From positions 64,001 to 97,312 of the forward strand of contig MNCI01024265.1 in NCBI GenBank assembly GCA_015680685.1: a stretch of DNA of 33,312 bases, read 5' to 3'. A program made the translations under genes and the position numbers. Origin of the DNA: Gnetum montanum. Its lineage: Eukaryota; Streptophyta; Gnetopsida; Gnetales; Gnetaceae. The notes beneath the pieces are model-generated. The model was not told where the DNA came from, did not search any database, and saw only the letters and a list, made by a program, of their open reading frames with translations. This document shows, piece by piece, positions 1 to 9,390 of the stretch. Position 1 is the stretch's first letter. Each line of letters opens with the position of its first letter.

Positions 1-780
1 AAAACTCCTGCAGTGCCATCTATGAAAAGGCTAAGGCATTAGTGTCACCATGAATCCCACTCTTGTTGATGTAAAACCTGGGAACAAGAAAAGAACATAC
101 ACTGTTAACTTTTTTTACCTAGCGTAGCATGCATTGCATAATGTAGTAGAATATGTTTATAGAACTCACCTGCCGACATAGTAAATAGTTCCTGGTGGGT
201 TCTAAAAATAGGTTCCCATGTGATGAGTAATGAACAACGTGTTGTACAAGTGGTAGCAATTATATTCAGGCATTTCAAAATAAAAATAGAAAGAAAAAGA
301 AAGCAGAAACAACAACGATGGCATAAGAAAATAAAGGTAGTGTAGCAACTTATTGGGCCGACGGAGTCTCCTCTCATACTGCGATGCACGCTTATGATAG
401 ACGTCCCTGGATGCCCTTCACCTTGTCCACCTTGGCGAGCACTATGTGTTTGCATCTCTTGGGTGCCATCGTCTCGGTTGCAGATTCTTTCTTAGTCACT
501 ACGCTAAATCACCTTACTCTTTGCCAATCCAACCGCTCTACGCTCTGGATGTAGGCTCTACACTCTTACTGTGAAAATGATGAGTTTACCAAGGGTAAAC
601 CCCTATTTATAGTCGACACAGTGAAAAAAGAACTTGCTATTTTCTCACCCCGATTAATGTGGAATGTTCCGTACAACGTAGCACTCCTACCATAGTGTAG
701 CAGCATTTTTTGCATCATAACAGGTGGGCCCGACCAAAAGCCTTGACCCACCTTAAACTAGTCATTTACCTTCGCAAGAA
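1..780. other. Non-coding left flank, possible minus-strand promoter region
   Basis: No convincing coding sequence is present. On the minus strand there is a TATA box at 604-611 and, about 140 bp downstream of it, an ATG at 469 opening a frame of only 25 codons (392-469). Fragments of the GTAGC/GCTAC motif that forms hairpins at 6.7-7.3 kb also occur near 121-135 and 675-705. The stretch may be the edge of another LTR in reverse orientation, but I could not align it to any LTR in the window. The longer minus frame at 105-455 resembles no family I know. Confidence 0.3.
604..611 (-). promoter_or_regulatory. TATA box, minus strand
   Basis: The minus strand reads TATAAATA followed by GGGG, the same type of TATA box as in the recognisable LTRs of this window. 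No matching second LTR was found, so its use as a retrotransposon promoter is an inference. Confidence 0.35.
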
Positions 781-990
781 TAGCTTGTTAGTGGTCCACA
801 AAGACCTTAAACTAGCAGTTTTAACTCACAGTTTTAACCAAGTTAGCAGTCCGCAAAGACCTTAAACTAATACTTCTTACCTTTGCATAAACATAACCTG
901 TTAGTAGTCCGCAAAGACCTTAAACTAGCAATTTTGTATTTTTTGCATTCAGGTGGTCTGCTACGACCTTAAACTAGCATATTGCAAATT
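745..990. repeat. 5' block of the CCTTAAACTAGCA repeat family
   Basis: Four to five imperfect copies of a unit of about 24 bp with core GACCTTAAACTAGCA, spaced about 40-60 bp apart (cores near 750, 805, 862, 920 and 968). Most are preceded by GTCCGCAAA or GTCTGCTAC. The same unit, in the same orientation, forms the larger array at 4615-5057 on the other side of the pol gene. Arrays like this are known from the 3' UTR of plant Tat elements, so finding one upstream of RT is odd. Confidence 0.75.
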
Positions 991-3215
991 TTATATCATA
1001 GTTTACAATTATTTCAACTATTTATATTTCATTATTTCTTTGTAAATATTTACTGTGCGTTGTTGCTACAAATATGTATCACTTAACTTGGCATTTATCT
1101 CATTGTGGCAGGTTGAGCAAGAATGGCAATGCATCACGATCTTTCTTCACCTTTAGCCTTGACAGGTCCACATGGCGAGCTCACAAGACAACTAGACCTA
1201 GATTCAATAGACTGGGAATTATTCACAGATAGCACTATAGTGTCCTTAGAAACATCCACGAACTGGCCTAAACATCTGGTCCAAGCCTTAGATTTAGAGG
1301 TCGGGGATGTAACTGAGGACCCTCTCATTGAAACACCTATGACTACATCCAGGGAGAAAATAAAAATTTTAAAACTTAGCTTCCTCCTAGGTTCACAAAT
1401 TCATAAAGATGTAGCCAAGATCTTGCAGGATAACATCAAGGTATTCACGTGGTCGCATAACGACATCCCGGGCTTAGACCTGAGGCTGATACAACATAAC
1501 ATTGTCTTAGATCCATGAATGAAGGTAATCAAACAAAAGGCCCACAAGGTTAAACCAAAGATCGCATTAGCTGTACGTGATGAAATCACTAAGCTGTATC
1601 AAGATGGTTTCATTTGGGCAGTTGATTACTTGGAATGGGTGTCAAACATCGTTGTAGTTTCTAAGAAAACGGGAGGTATACGAATCTATATAGACTTCCA
1701 AGATCTGAACAAAGCAATGATCAAGGATGACTTCCCATTTCCGAGTATTGATCAACTCATTGACACTACGGTTGGTCACGCTCTATTATCCTTCATGGAC
1801 AGTTTCTCCAACTATAACCAAATTCGTATCAACCTAGAGCATTAGTTAACAACAACTTTCATGACTCCATGGGGTACTTTCTGTTACACTATGATGCCTT
1901 TTGGGCTCAAGAACATTGGAGCAACCTACCAAAGAGCCATGACATACATCTTTAGTGACTACATCCTAGAAATGCTAAACGACTACGTGGATGACATAGC
2001 AGTCAAATCTAAAGAGGCTGCTGATCATCCCAACAATTTAGGTGTAGTCCTCAAATGTTGCCAGATGCATGACTTACACCTCAACCTAGAAAATGTGTCT
2101 TCAGGGTAAGAACCAGATGCATGTTAGGGTTTGTAGTATCAGAGGCTGGAATACGAATGGACCCTAACAAATTTAAGGCCATCATTAATCTAGCACCCCC
2201 TACAAATCTTAAAGAATTGCACGGGTTGTAAGGTAGGGTATAGTTCATTTGAAGGTTTATAGCAAAGTTGACCAACAGGTTACATCCCATGCAACACTTA
2301 CTAAAGAAAGGGGTTAACTTCGAATGGATAACACAATGCCAACAAGCCTTCGATGATCTGAAGAAAGAGCTTTTACATCTCCTGACTATTTATCCATCGT
2401 AGAGGGATAAGTCTTTCTATATCTACCTTGCCACCTTGGACACATCTATCGTGGCACTGTTATGTTAGAAACAAGAAGACGGCTCTGAGATTCCAGTGTA
2501 TTATCTAAGTCATGCCTTGATAGCATATGAGGCGAAGTATAATGAGGTGGAGAGAAATTGCCTCATCCTAGTGTTTGCATTAAAAAAGTAGAGGCATTAT
2601 CTATTTCATAGCAAAGTTAACATCATTTGAAAAAGCAATATAGTCTAGGCTATCACGAAAAATCTATACGAAAGCAGTACGAAAACTCGGTAGAAAGCCA
2701 TAACCACGGAATTTGATTTGCATTATGTGAGCCAATCATTGACGAAAGGTCAAGCTATAGCTACGTAACTTACGACCTTACTCGTCAATGATTGGGTAAC
2801 CATAGAACCCAAATTCCCTGATGAGCACGTTAGCACCATCAACGCTGTCCCATCCCATCATGAAGCTACTCTACACTTCGACGGTGCCTCGACTACATGT
2901 GGTGGTAGCATAGTGGCCATCATTACGTTTCCCTCTGGGGACATTTAGCCATTTGCTTATCGGTTCATGTTCCTTTGTACAAACAACATGGCAGAGTACG
3001 AAGGACTCCTCAGGGGCCTCTTAGCAGACCAAGCACTAAAAATTCAACACTTGGTGATTTGCAGTGACTTACAACTTATTGTGAATCAAATCACTAAGGT
3101 CTATGCCTGCAAAGCTCCTCACTTGCAGCCCTATTGCGACCTAGCCAAAAGTTTTCTTAAACAATTTACAACAACGGACGTTCAACATGTGCCATGTAAT
3201 GAAAACACTATAGCA

Positions 3216-3218
3216 TAT
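3216..3218 (+). other. Second RNase H: last catalytic Asp replaced by Tyr
   Basis: The family normally reads A-D-A-L-A here; the codon is TAT, giving A-Y-A-L-A. The first Asp (2880-2882), the Glu in AEYEG and the Asp in CSDLQL are still present. This is one more sign of decay in the Tat-type pol gene. Confidence 0.65.
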
Positions 3219-4048
3219 GCCTTGGCCACCCTAGTATTAAATGTGCCACCAAATCTGTTCGCAAGTTTACCTGCTTCGATAACCAAGTGTACGGAGCCTA
3301 TCACTCAAGTGGTACACGTAGCCTCTGTAAGTGCTACGGATACCCAGGAGTGGTATGCCACATTAAAGCCTATCTGTAACATGATGAGCCCCCATGTAGA
3401 TTGACATCTGCCCAGAGGGATGTGATCCGCAAACATGCTCAGCAATATGTACTCATGGGAGACAATACCTTGTGCAAACGCTCCTTTGATGGGATATTGC
3501 TAGCATGCGTAAATGAGGAGCAAGTGCAGAAGCTCATTAATGAGGTATAGGAGGGATTGTGTTGTGGACACATAGCGCCTAGGACCATGGTGGTAAAAAT
3601 CAGATGCCTAGGGTACTACTGGCCTCACATGGAGCACGATTGCTTGGCCAAAGTCAAGACTTGTGATACATGCCAACGATACACAAATCTCATACACATT
3701 TCATGTACAGAATTACACCCAACATAGATCACGTGGCCATTCCAACGATGGGGACTAGACATTGTAGGACCTATTACACCTAAGTCTTCCGTAGGGCATA
3801 GCTTCATCATCACCACCACTAAGTACTTTACAAAGTGGGTGGAGGCTATTCCCCTTAGGAAGACTACATCTCAACAGGTTTGCCACTTTATATTAGATAA
3901 CATTGTGACAAGGTTTGGGCTTCCCATGACCATTGTGATAGACAATGGGCCGTAGTTTAGTAATGCAGAAACCAAAACCTTTTGCAACAACCTTGGCTTT
4001 AGGTAATCATTCTCCTCACCATAATACCCACAAGCGAATGGACAGGCA

Positions 4049-4051
4049 AAA
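4049..4051 (+). other. Integrase: catalytic Glu replaced by Lys
   Basis: In the D,D-35-E integrase core the Glu normally sits in NGQAEA. Here the codon is AAA, giving NGQAKA. The two Asp residues (LDIVGP and VIDNGP) are kept. GAA or GAG to an A-starting Lys codon is a G-to-A transition, the same class that creates many stops in this window. Confidence 0.75.
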
Positions 4052-4614
4052 GCTATGAACAAAGCCATCATCAACTTGTTTAAGAAAATTATTAACAACA
4101 CCAAGAGGCAATGGCATGAGCAAATCCTCTATGTGCTATGGGCTTACAGGACGACATGTAGGACAGCGACAAGTAAGACACCTTACAGCCTTGTTTACGG
4201 ATCTGAAGTGGTGTTACCTCTTGAGTTTTAGGTACCGTCACTTCGAATGATCCTGTCAAATGTCGTGAGTGAAGCCCAGAACAACTAGTCAAGGATCATC
4301 TACCTCGACTCCATAGAGGAGGAGCGTGCATAGACACTCAGTCACATCGAGCGCTATCAAGATAGGCAAAAGCAGAAGCATCATGCAAGCCCACATCAAT
4401 GGTTGGTAAAAAAAGAAAGACCTCGTTCTCAAGGCTGACCGTGAACATGTGAACAAGTTCTCAGCAAACTGGGAAGGTCCATTCATGGTCATAAAAGCCT
4501 ATGGGAATGGGGCGTTCAAGCTGGCAGACATGGATGGAAAGGAGTTCGCAAACCCTGTGAATCACTCGTATCTCAAGCCATACTACATTTGATGCATGAG
4601 CAAGGTAAGCAAAG

Positions 4615-5057
4615 CACATCTGCTACAATGTAAAACAAGCAAAGAATGTCCGCTACGACATAAAATTGGCAAAGCTTGTCCACTACGATGTAAAAATGGC
4701 AAAGGCAATCTGTTATGACTATAAACTGGCACAGATAGTCCACTATGACTATAAACTGGCATGTCCTCCATGACATAAAACTGGCAAAGCACATTTGCTA
4801 TGACATTAAACTAGTACAGACAGTCTGCTATGACTTTAAACTGGCCCATCCACTATCCACTATGATGATAAACTAGCACAACAGTCTGCTAGGACCTTAA
4901 ACTAGCACATCCACCATCCGCTATGACGATAAACTAGCACAATGATCTGCTGGGATCTTAAACTAGCACAATAGTCTGCTAGGACCTTAAACCAGCATAC
5001 CATGGTCAGCTGGGATCTTAAACTAGCACACCATGGTCTACTAGGACCTTAAACTGG
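4615..5057. repeat. 3' UTR minisatellite, about 15 copies of a 24-bp core
   Basis: It begins directly after the integrase stop at 4590-4592. I count about 15 imperfect copies of a unit reading roughly GTCYGCTAKGAC then NTTAAACTRGCA, at a period of about 26-38 bp. The copies near the end are the most alike, often CTGCTAGGACC followed by TTAAACTAGCA. Position and structure match the variable tandem repeats known from 3' UTRs of plant Tat elements. The same family occurs at 745-990. Confidence 0.85.
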
Positions 5058-6347
5058 GTTCACAGCACAACGTACATAGCGTGCATCCATGACCATTCAA
5101 ACAAGCGAGTGTGCATAGTGCCGACATGGGGTGAGACATTGCAGTTCTATAATGTAGTTCACGATGCTAAGAAAACACCCTCAAGAATATGTACAACACC
5201 ATTGCCCCTAGCATTTTGCTGATCCTCTGGAGATGTCGTCTGACATCTTGCTGACCTTCTGGAGCTACCGCTAGCACAGCCCGTCACCCTGGCAGTAGCT
5301 TCCATGGTCAGTGCCTACTGCTGGAGTCCCATCACTATTGTGGCCTAGACACAAAGTTGCTAGCCTCCAGCCCCTGCCATTGTTCGAGCTCAATAGACAT
5401 TCAGCTGGTAAGCCTCTCCACTTACAGTTGCACTACATAATATTTGGCTTGGGCGGGGACTCCTGAGCACTCACATCACCACAATTCCCTGCCTCCTCAG
5501 TGCCAACTCCTACACACTGATGCTGCTAGAACCTCTACTTGCCTTTTTGGTTTGGATGTCGCATGCCTTAGCAACAATGTCCATTGCTCCAAAAGTGTCC
5601 AAAGCTTGCAAGACCTTTGCCTTCATTTTTCTTGATGGTTATTTCTTCTAGTTTGCTCTCTATTGTGTTTGCAGGGTACATGCTGAAGAGGCGTGTGTCA
5701 AAGGTGCATTTAGCTAAGGCGTCAGAACACTACATCGTTCCAAGGTGGTCGTCCTGACTAGCTTGGCTACTTGGGAGTGCATATCTTGTCCTCCCCCTTA
5801 ACTTTCTTTACCTCATTTATTACACCTGTAATTCCCCTTCTCACACCTCTTTTACAAATTTTTCCCGATGCCTGTAAAGCCCTTCGATATACTCAACCGC
5901 AAAGTCCATGACGCGCGTAATGCAACTCATTGCATGGGAAGCATTTGTAGGCAGGTTAAAGCCCCACGTGGATGTAACGCAACTCATCCTGGGGAGGAAA
6001 CACCTATCCTACAACAAGGCTGTTTGTAGATGAAAATGGAAAAATAGCAAAAGAAAAGTGTAGAAGAGCAAAAGCTCACCCAAAAAAAATTGTGTACCCA
6101 AAACAAATGGCACATCAGCTATTTCACAATGACCATCTCTAAGCATTCCAACGAGATGTCAAAAGCCTGAAAAGGAAAAGATGCCCATGCATATTGACTC
6201 CCTCACAAGCACTCCAACAAGGGACCACATTGCTACTTCTTTCCCTTCCCGAAACTATTTTCGAAGCTGCACCCTTTCCCTCTTCCTTGCATGATATCCT
6301 GGCACTCTCAAGTGTAACTAAGAAACATCTTGACAATTACTGAGGAG
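5058..6347. other. Probable 3' UTR of the Tat-type element, no gene seen
   Basis: This stretch follows the minisatellite and is less AT-rich than most of the window, particularly at about 5200-5560. Short frames such as 5444-5635 (+) and 6139-6336 (-) resemble no known protein. By position it should be the untranslated tail of the element ending in the LTR that contains the TATA box at 7408. Confidence 0.4.
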
Positions 6348-6734
6348 TGATGTTAGCATCTTATCTTCCATGATGTTTCATATTCTTTGTCGGTGTCTCT
6401 CGACCCATCCTCTAGATGTCGACAAAGAGGGACCATTGAAACACCATAAAATTTCGAGACCCTCTTGCTTCACCAGGGTCTTGGAGTTCAGGCAAAGACT
6501 TTCACAAGTGCAGCGTCATGACAATTTGGCCAAAAAGTGTAGACATTGAGGTTAGACTATCCAGTCTGGTAAGTTTTCTACTCCCAGATCTAATAGGCTT
6601 GATGGACTCTCCAACCTGCCCACCTGGAAAATTCACCTAGCTGTTAGTCTACATAGAAATTGTGCTAGGAGTTGTTGATAGTGCTTAGGATGAGCAAAAT
6701 AGTTTGGCAAGTTTTCTAGTGGAGAAGTTTGCTA

Positions 6735-6761
6735 TGCTACACTAGGCCGCATAGTGTAGCA
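6735..6761. repeat. U3 hairpin 1 (10-bp arms, 7-bp loop)
   Basis: Arms TGCTACACTA (6735-6744) and TAGTGTAGCA (6752-6761) are exact reverse complements around a GC-rich 7-base loop. It is the first of a series of related hairpins upstream of the TATA box at 7408. Confidence 0.8.
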
Positions 6762-6850
6762 AGCCTTTGAAAAATCAATTAAGTGCTCGAATGCAAGTTT
6801 TAGCAAGATGTTCACATAAGGTAAAGTTAGAATTCTTCTGATGTAGGGTG

Positions 6851-6878
6851 CTACGCTATGCTACACTACATAGCGTAG
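6851..6878. repeat. U3 hairpin 2, perfect 10-bp arms
   Basis: Arms CTACGCTATG (6851-6860) and CATAGCGTAG (6869-6878) flank the 8-base spacer CTACACTA. The full 28 bases occur again, exactly reverse complemented, at 7059-7086. Confidence 0.9.
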
Positions 6879-7058
6879 CACAACATAGCAAGGGGTGAAA
6901 CATGCAAAGACTCCTTAGCCAAGCTGTCTTGGCAAAAGAACTGCATCCAACAACATTGTGGTTTCCAAAGCCACCCTGCCACAGTTAGTCTTCGAGCCAT
7001 AAGCAAAGTTTTCACATAAAACCCTACAATTTTGACAAAATGCAAGTTACACTAGCCA

Positions 7059-7086
7059 CTACGCTATGTAGTGTAGCATAGCGTAG
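7059..7086. repeat. U3 hairpin 3, exact reverse complement of hairpin 2
   Basis: Arms CTACGCTATG (7059-7068) and CATAGCGTAG (7077-7086) flank the spacer TAGTGTAG. The spacer is the reverse complement of the spacer at 6861-6868, so the two 28-base hairpins are perfect inverted copies about 200 bp apart. Confidence 0.9.
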
Positions 7087-7188
7087 CAAAGATGCAAATC
7101 AATGAAATGCTCCAAAGTTTAGCCTGGCGTGCATCAAGACTTTCAGCAAAATCAAGTGACTCCAAGCAAGTTTTCTATTTAAACCAGT

Positions 7189-7258
7189 GGCTATGCTATG
7201 CTATGCTACGTTGATGTGCTACGCTACATATTGTAGCACAGCATAGCAAGCGGCTATG
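7189..7258. repeat. U3 hairpin 4, imperfect, with GCTAT repeats
   Basis: A run of CTATG repeats is followed by GTGCTAC, a short loop, and GTAGCAC then GCATAGC, forming an imperfect long stem of the same sequence family as hairpins 1-3. Confidence 0.6.
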
Positions 7259-7407
7259 CTACTTTAATGTGCTTCATTTCTTGCCATCATTGTTGGCACA
7301 CCTGATTTCACAACTGGTTTTACACATCTACGCAGTACGAGCACATAACATCTTGTGGGTCCAAGACATGTGGCATCCAAGCCTCATTTCTTACCTGCTC
7401 CTAGCCC

Positions 7408-7415
7408 TATAAATA
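7408..7415 (+). promoter_or_regulatory. TATA box of the probable Tat-type LTR
   Basis: TATAAATA followed by CCCC, about 150 bp downstream of the last U3 hairpin. It is the likely start of R of the LTR placed at 6348-7860. Confidence 0.6.
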
Positions 7416-8565
7416 CCCCAAAAAACAATGCTCAAAGGGTTGGCAATTTTTTGCATTGGCAATTTTGGGTTGGCATTTTTGGCATTAGCACTTTCAGAGT
7501 GGTTGGCTTGTTGGCATTTTACACTAGTTAGCTCTTATGGTTGCCATTTATCATCCAAAGAGTTGGCATCTCTACACTGTTGACTTTTAAGTTTGCATTC
7601 AAAGGCATAGTTGAGGTATTTTGAGTGTTCTGGTCATCCTTGAACTCTCTATGCGCCTCTAGCATTGTACAACTTGTTATACATTTTCAAACAAGGCAAA
7701 TAATCAAACCCACAACTTTGTAGTGGTGCATTTCCTTACCCTAGTTCATTCTATTATCTCTTTATTGTTATCACTGTTTGGCATTATTTTCTTTATTCCT
7801 ACATTTATTGATTATCAGTATTACCTTGTGTATCTTGCAATTGAAACAACGTTCATGTAAGGTTAAGTTACACTGATTAAGTCCCTATCTGATCGACTAG
7901 ACTGTTCAGGGTGCCTTGCTTCTATTTTATCTAGCACGACCCTTGCATGGATTAGGGGTTAAACTGTTCTCCTGACAACCTCTTGGTGTTTCCAACCACT
8001 GATGTTTTCATTCGCAACATTTATGTCCTATGCTAGTAGGGAAGCACAAAGGTAACTAAGTGAGTTATTTAACTTAACTACTCATTAACTAAGTTCTAAC
8101 TAATCCTAACACCAGCATTCGTTCCCACTTGTTGTACACATCCTGAACCAGTGCAACACTGCTGGGATTACCAAACGCTAATTGTTACTAAGTTACCAAG
8201 CATTACACGCATGCTTGAAGTGGTCGTGCTTGTGTAATTTAATGATTTGCTTAATTGATCAAAATGAATTATTGTGCTAATAACAGAAATGTAAAGTGCA
8301 TAAAATAAAATAAATGCATAAGAAAATAAAATAAGATAAATGCGTAAAAAAATAAATCTCAAGTGCTACATGGATGAATCAAAGAGCTCATCTTTATTGC
8401 CATACACAAGGTATGGTTAGGTACACAATGTTCAAATAAAGATCTGTCCACACTTAGACCTCTTACTACAGACACTTGGAAAATACTCTAACTTTCAAAC
8501 AGGCTACAAGAGTTTCGCTACTTGACTGGTAAAAGACTTCTTCCCAATTATGTGCCTGGGCACTA

Positions 8566-8573
8566 TATTTATA
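8566..8573 (-). promoter_or_regulatory. TATA box of the first minus-strand LTR
   Basis: The minus strand reads TATAAATA, followed by TAGTGCCC, at the same relative place as the TATA box of the second minus-strand LTR at 9246-9253. Confidence 0.6.
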
Positions 8574-8585
8574 AGCTTGGGAGCA

Positions 8586-8700
8586 ACTACTCTAATAATT
8601 AGAGTAACCGCTCTAATAATTAGAATAACTACTAAAGTAACTGCTAGAGTAACCACTCTAATAATTAAAATAACTACTAGAGTAACCGCTCTCATCACTA
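8586..8700. repeat. U3 tandem array of CTCTAATAATTAGAGTAAC units
   Basis: The array alternates CTCTAATAATTAGAGTAAC-like and TAACTACTAGAGTAACCG-like units. The CTCTAATAATTAGAG core is itself nearly palindromic. It lies in U3 of the minus-strand LTR, upstream of its TATA box, and is absent from the neighbouring LTR at 8756-9379. Confidence 0.75.
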
Positions 8701-8755
8701 AGGTATATGATTTTTATTATATTTTATATTTTATAAGTTTAATCACCTAAAACAA

Positions 8756-9379
8756 GAATAAAAGGTATAGGAATTTAATATCTAATTAACCTACTACCTA
8801 GCTAACCTAACATAAGTATCCATTTCCACTCTCCAGACACATCCCAAACGCTTGTAGCGTTGCTATGTTACCAAATGTTAAGTGTTTTTGGATCACCAAG
8901 TGCTACATGTATGCTTGAAGTGGTTGTTCTTGTGTTCATTAATAATTGAAAATTAATTACTTAATGGAAATGCATTAAAGTAAAGTGAATGAATATCAAA
9001 TGCATTCAAGGAAACATTAATCTATTCTCAGTGCTGCAAGGATTATCAAAAGGGTTCATTTTTATTCTTGTCACACCATTGTGCTTAGGTACATCAGTGC
9101 TTGAACAAAGATCTATACACACTTAAACTCCTACTATAGGCACTCAGAAAATATTCTAACTTTAGAGAAAACAAACTACAAGAGATTCACTATGCTATGA
9201 CAAAAACTATGAAAAACTACATGAAAATCGTGAGCCCAAGTGCTATATTTATAGGCTGAAATATATCCCATGATATTGGATATTCGACAATGCATCTTGG
9301 GATCTGATATTGGGTATTTGATATCGAGGCTCTGATATTGGATATCCAATATTAGAGCTAGTCAAAACATGATTCATCA
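8756..9379 (-). mobile_element. Athila-type 3' LTR, minus strand (second of two tandem LTRs)
   Basis: It aligns along most of its length with the LTR at 7890-8755, for example TTGAAGTGGTTGTTCTTGTG and CAAAGATCTATACACACTTA. In orientation it is also homologous to the 29221-29719 LTR. On the minus strand it starts TGATGAATC, next to a purine tract at 9380-9390, matching the 3' border of the plus-strand element. A TATA box is at 9246-9253 (minus), and U3 (about 9260-9350) carries several GATATTGG/GATATCGAGG motifs. Confidence 0.8.
9246..9253 (-). promoter_or_regulatory. TATA box of the second minus-strand LTR
   Basis: The minus strand reads TATAAATA followed by TAGCACTTGG, similar to the sequence after the TATA box in the plus-strand LTRs. 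Confidence 0.6.
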
Positions 9380-9390
9380 TACCCCCATGA
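9380..9390 (-). other. Polypurine tract of the minus-strand Athila-type element
   Basis: The minus strand reads TCATGGGGGTA immediately before the LTR start TGATGAATC. The plus-strand element has the same TCATGGGGGTA directly before its 3' LTR at 29221, which fixes both borders. Confidence 0.8.

Larger units (their letters stand above)
1123..4592 (+). pseudogene. Ty3/Gypsy Tat-lineage pol (RT, RNase H, second RNase H, integrase), broken
   Basis: Decayed polyprotein of a Tat-lineage (Tat/Ogre-type) LTR retrotransposon. The pre-RT segment (1123-1518) has the Tat-like FTWSHNDIPGLD stretch. RT follows, with DFPFPSIDQLID, SFMDSFSNYNQI and YVDD at 1984-1995. The conventional RNase H lies at about 2410-2690 with YNEVERNCL. 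A second, archaeal-type RNase H follows at about 2850-3240 (LHFDGAS, NNMAEYEGLLRGL, VICSDLQLIVNQ), which is the Tat hallmark. Integrase (3420-4592) has GYYWP, CDTCQRY, WGLDIVGPI and NGQAKAMNK and ends LKPYYI-stop. Frame changes fall near 2090, 3396 and 4410, the last in an A-run, and many in-frame stops occur (1516, 1843, 2229 and others). Gag and protease are not seen upstream. It cannot be functional. Confidence 0.93.
6348..7860 (+). mobile_element. Probable LTR of the Tat-type element (borders uncertain)
   Basis: The features are those of an LTR: a long U3 with repeated hairpins (6735-7258), a TATA box at 7408-7415, a short-repeat leader rich in TTGGCA (7439-7570), and then AT-rich DNA. 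The start at 6348 is proposed because TGATGTTAGC there follows a purine-rich GAGGAG; it is weak. The right border is only approximate, because a minus-strand LTR of another family begins near 7890. No second copy of this LTR is in the window to define the ends. Confidence 0.4.
7890..8755 (-). mobile_element. Athila-type LTR, minus strand (first of two tandem LTRs)
   Basis: The reverse complement aligns by eye with the U5/R part of the 5' LTR at 20150-20984. Shared stretches include GGGATTACCAAACGCTAAT near 8164, the flanking CATTCGTTCCCACTTG and CATGCTTGAAGTGGTCGT. A TATA box lies at 8566-8573 on the minus strand. Beyond it, in U3, is a small tandem array at 8586-8700 not shared with the other LTRs. 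Borders are approximate. It may be a solo LTR or the flank of a nested insertion. Confidence 0.72.

Noticed and set aside
105-455. Minus-strand 116-codon frame with a hydrophobic stretch, and a 25-codon frame at 392-469
   Set aside because: No family resemblance and low-complexity hydrophobic codons from AT-rich DNA. The shorter frame has a plausible upstream TATA box but is too short to support a gene.
1134-1589. Minus-strand frames overlapping the start of the Tat pol gene
   Set aside because: They are shadows of the plus-strand coding sequence, which has clear RT-region motifs.
4573-4794. Two overlapping minus-strand frames with CQF/PVY-type repeats
   Set aside because: The repeated peptide pattern comes from the minisatellite beginning at 4615, not from a repeat protein gene.
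745-5057. CRISPR-like array
   Set aside because: The repeats are degenerate, spacing varies, spacers are related to each other, and the setting is a plant retrotransposon.
8504-8750. Frames on both strands with Thr/Ile/Val repeats
   Set aside because: They are translations of the U3 tandem array at 8586-8700.
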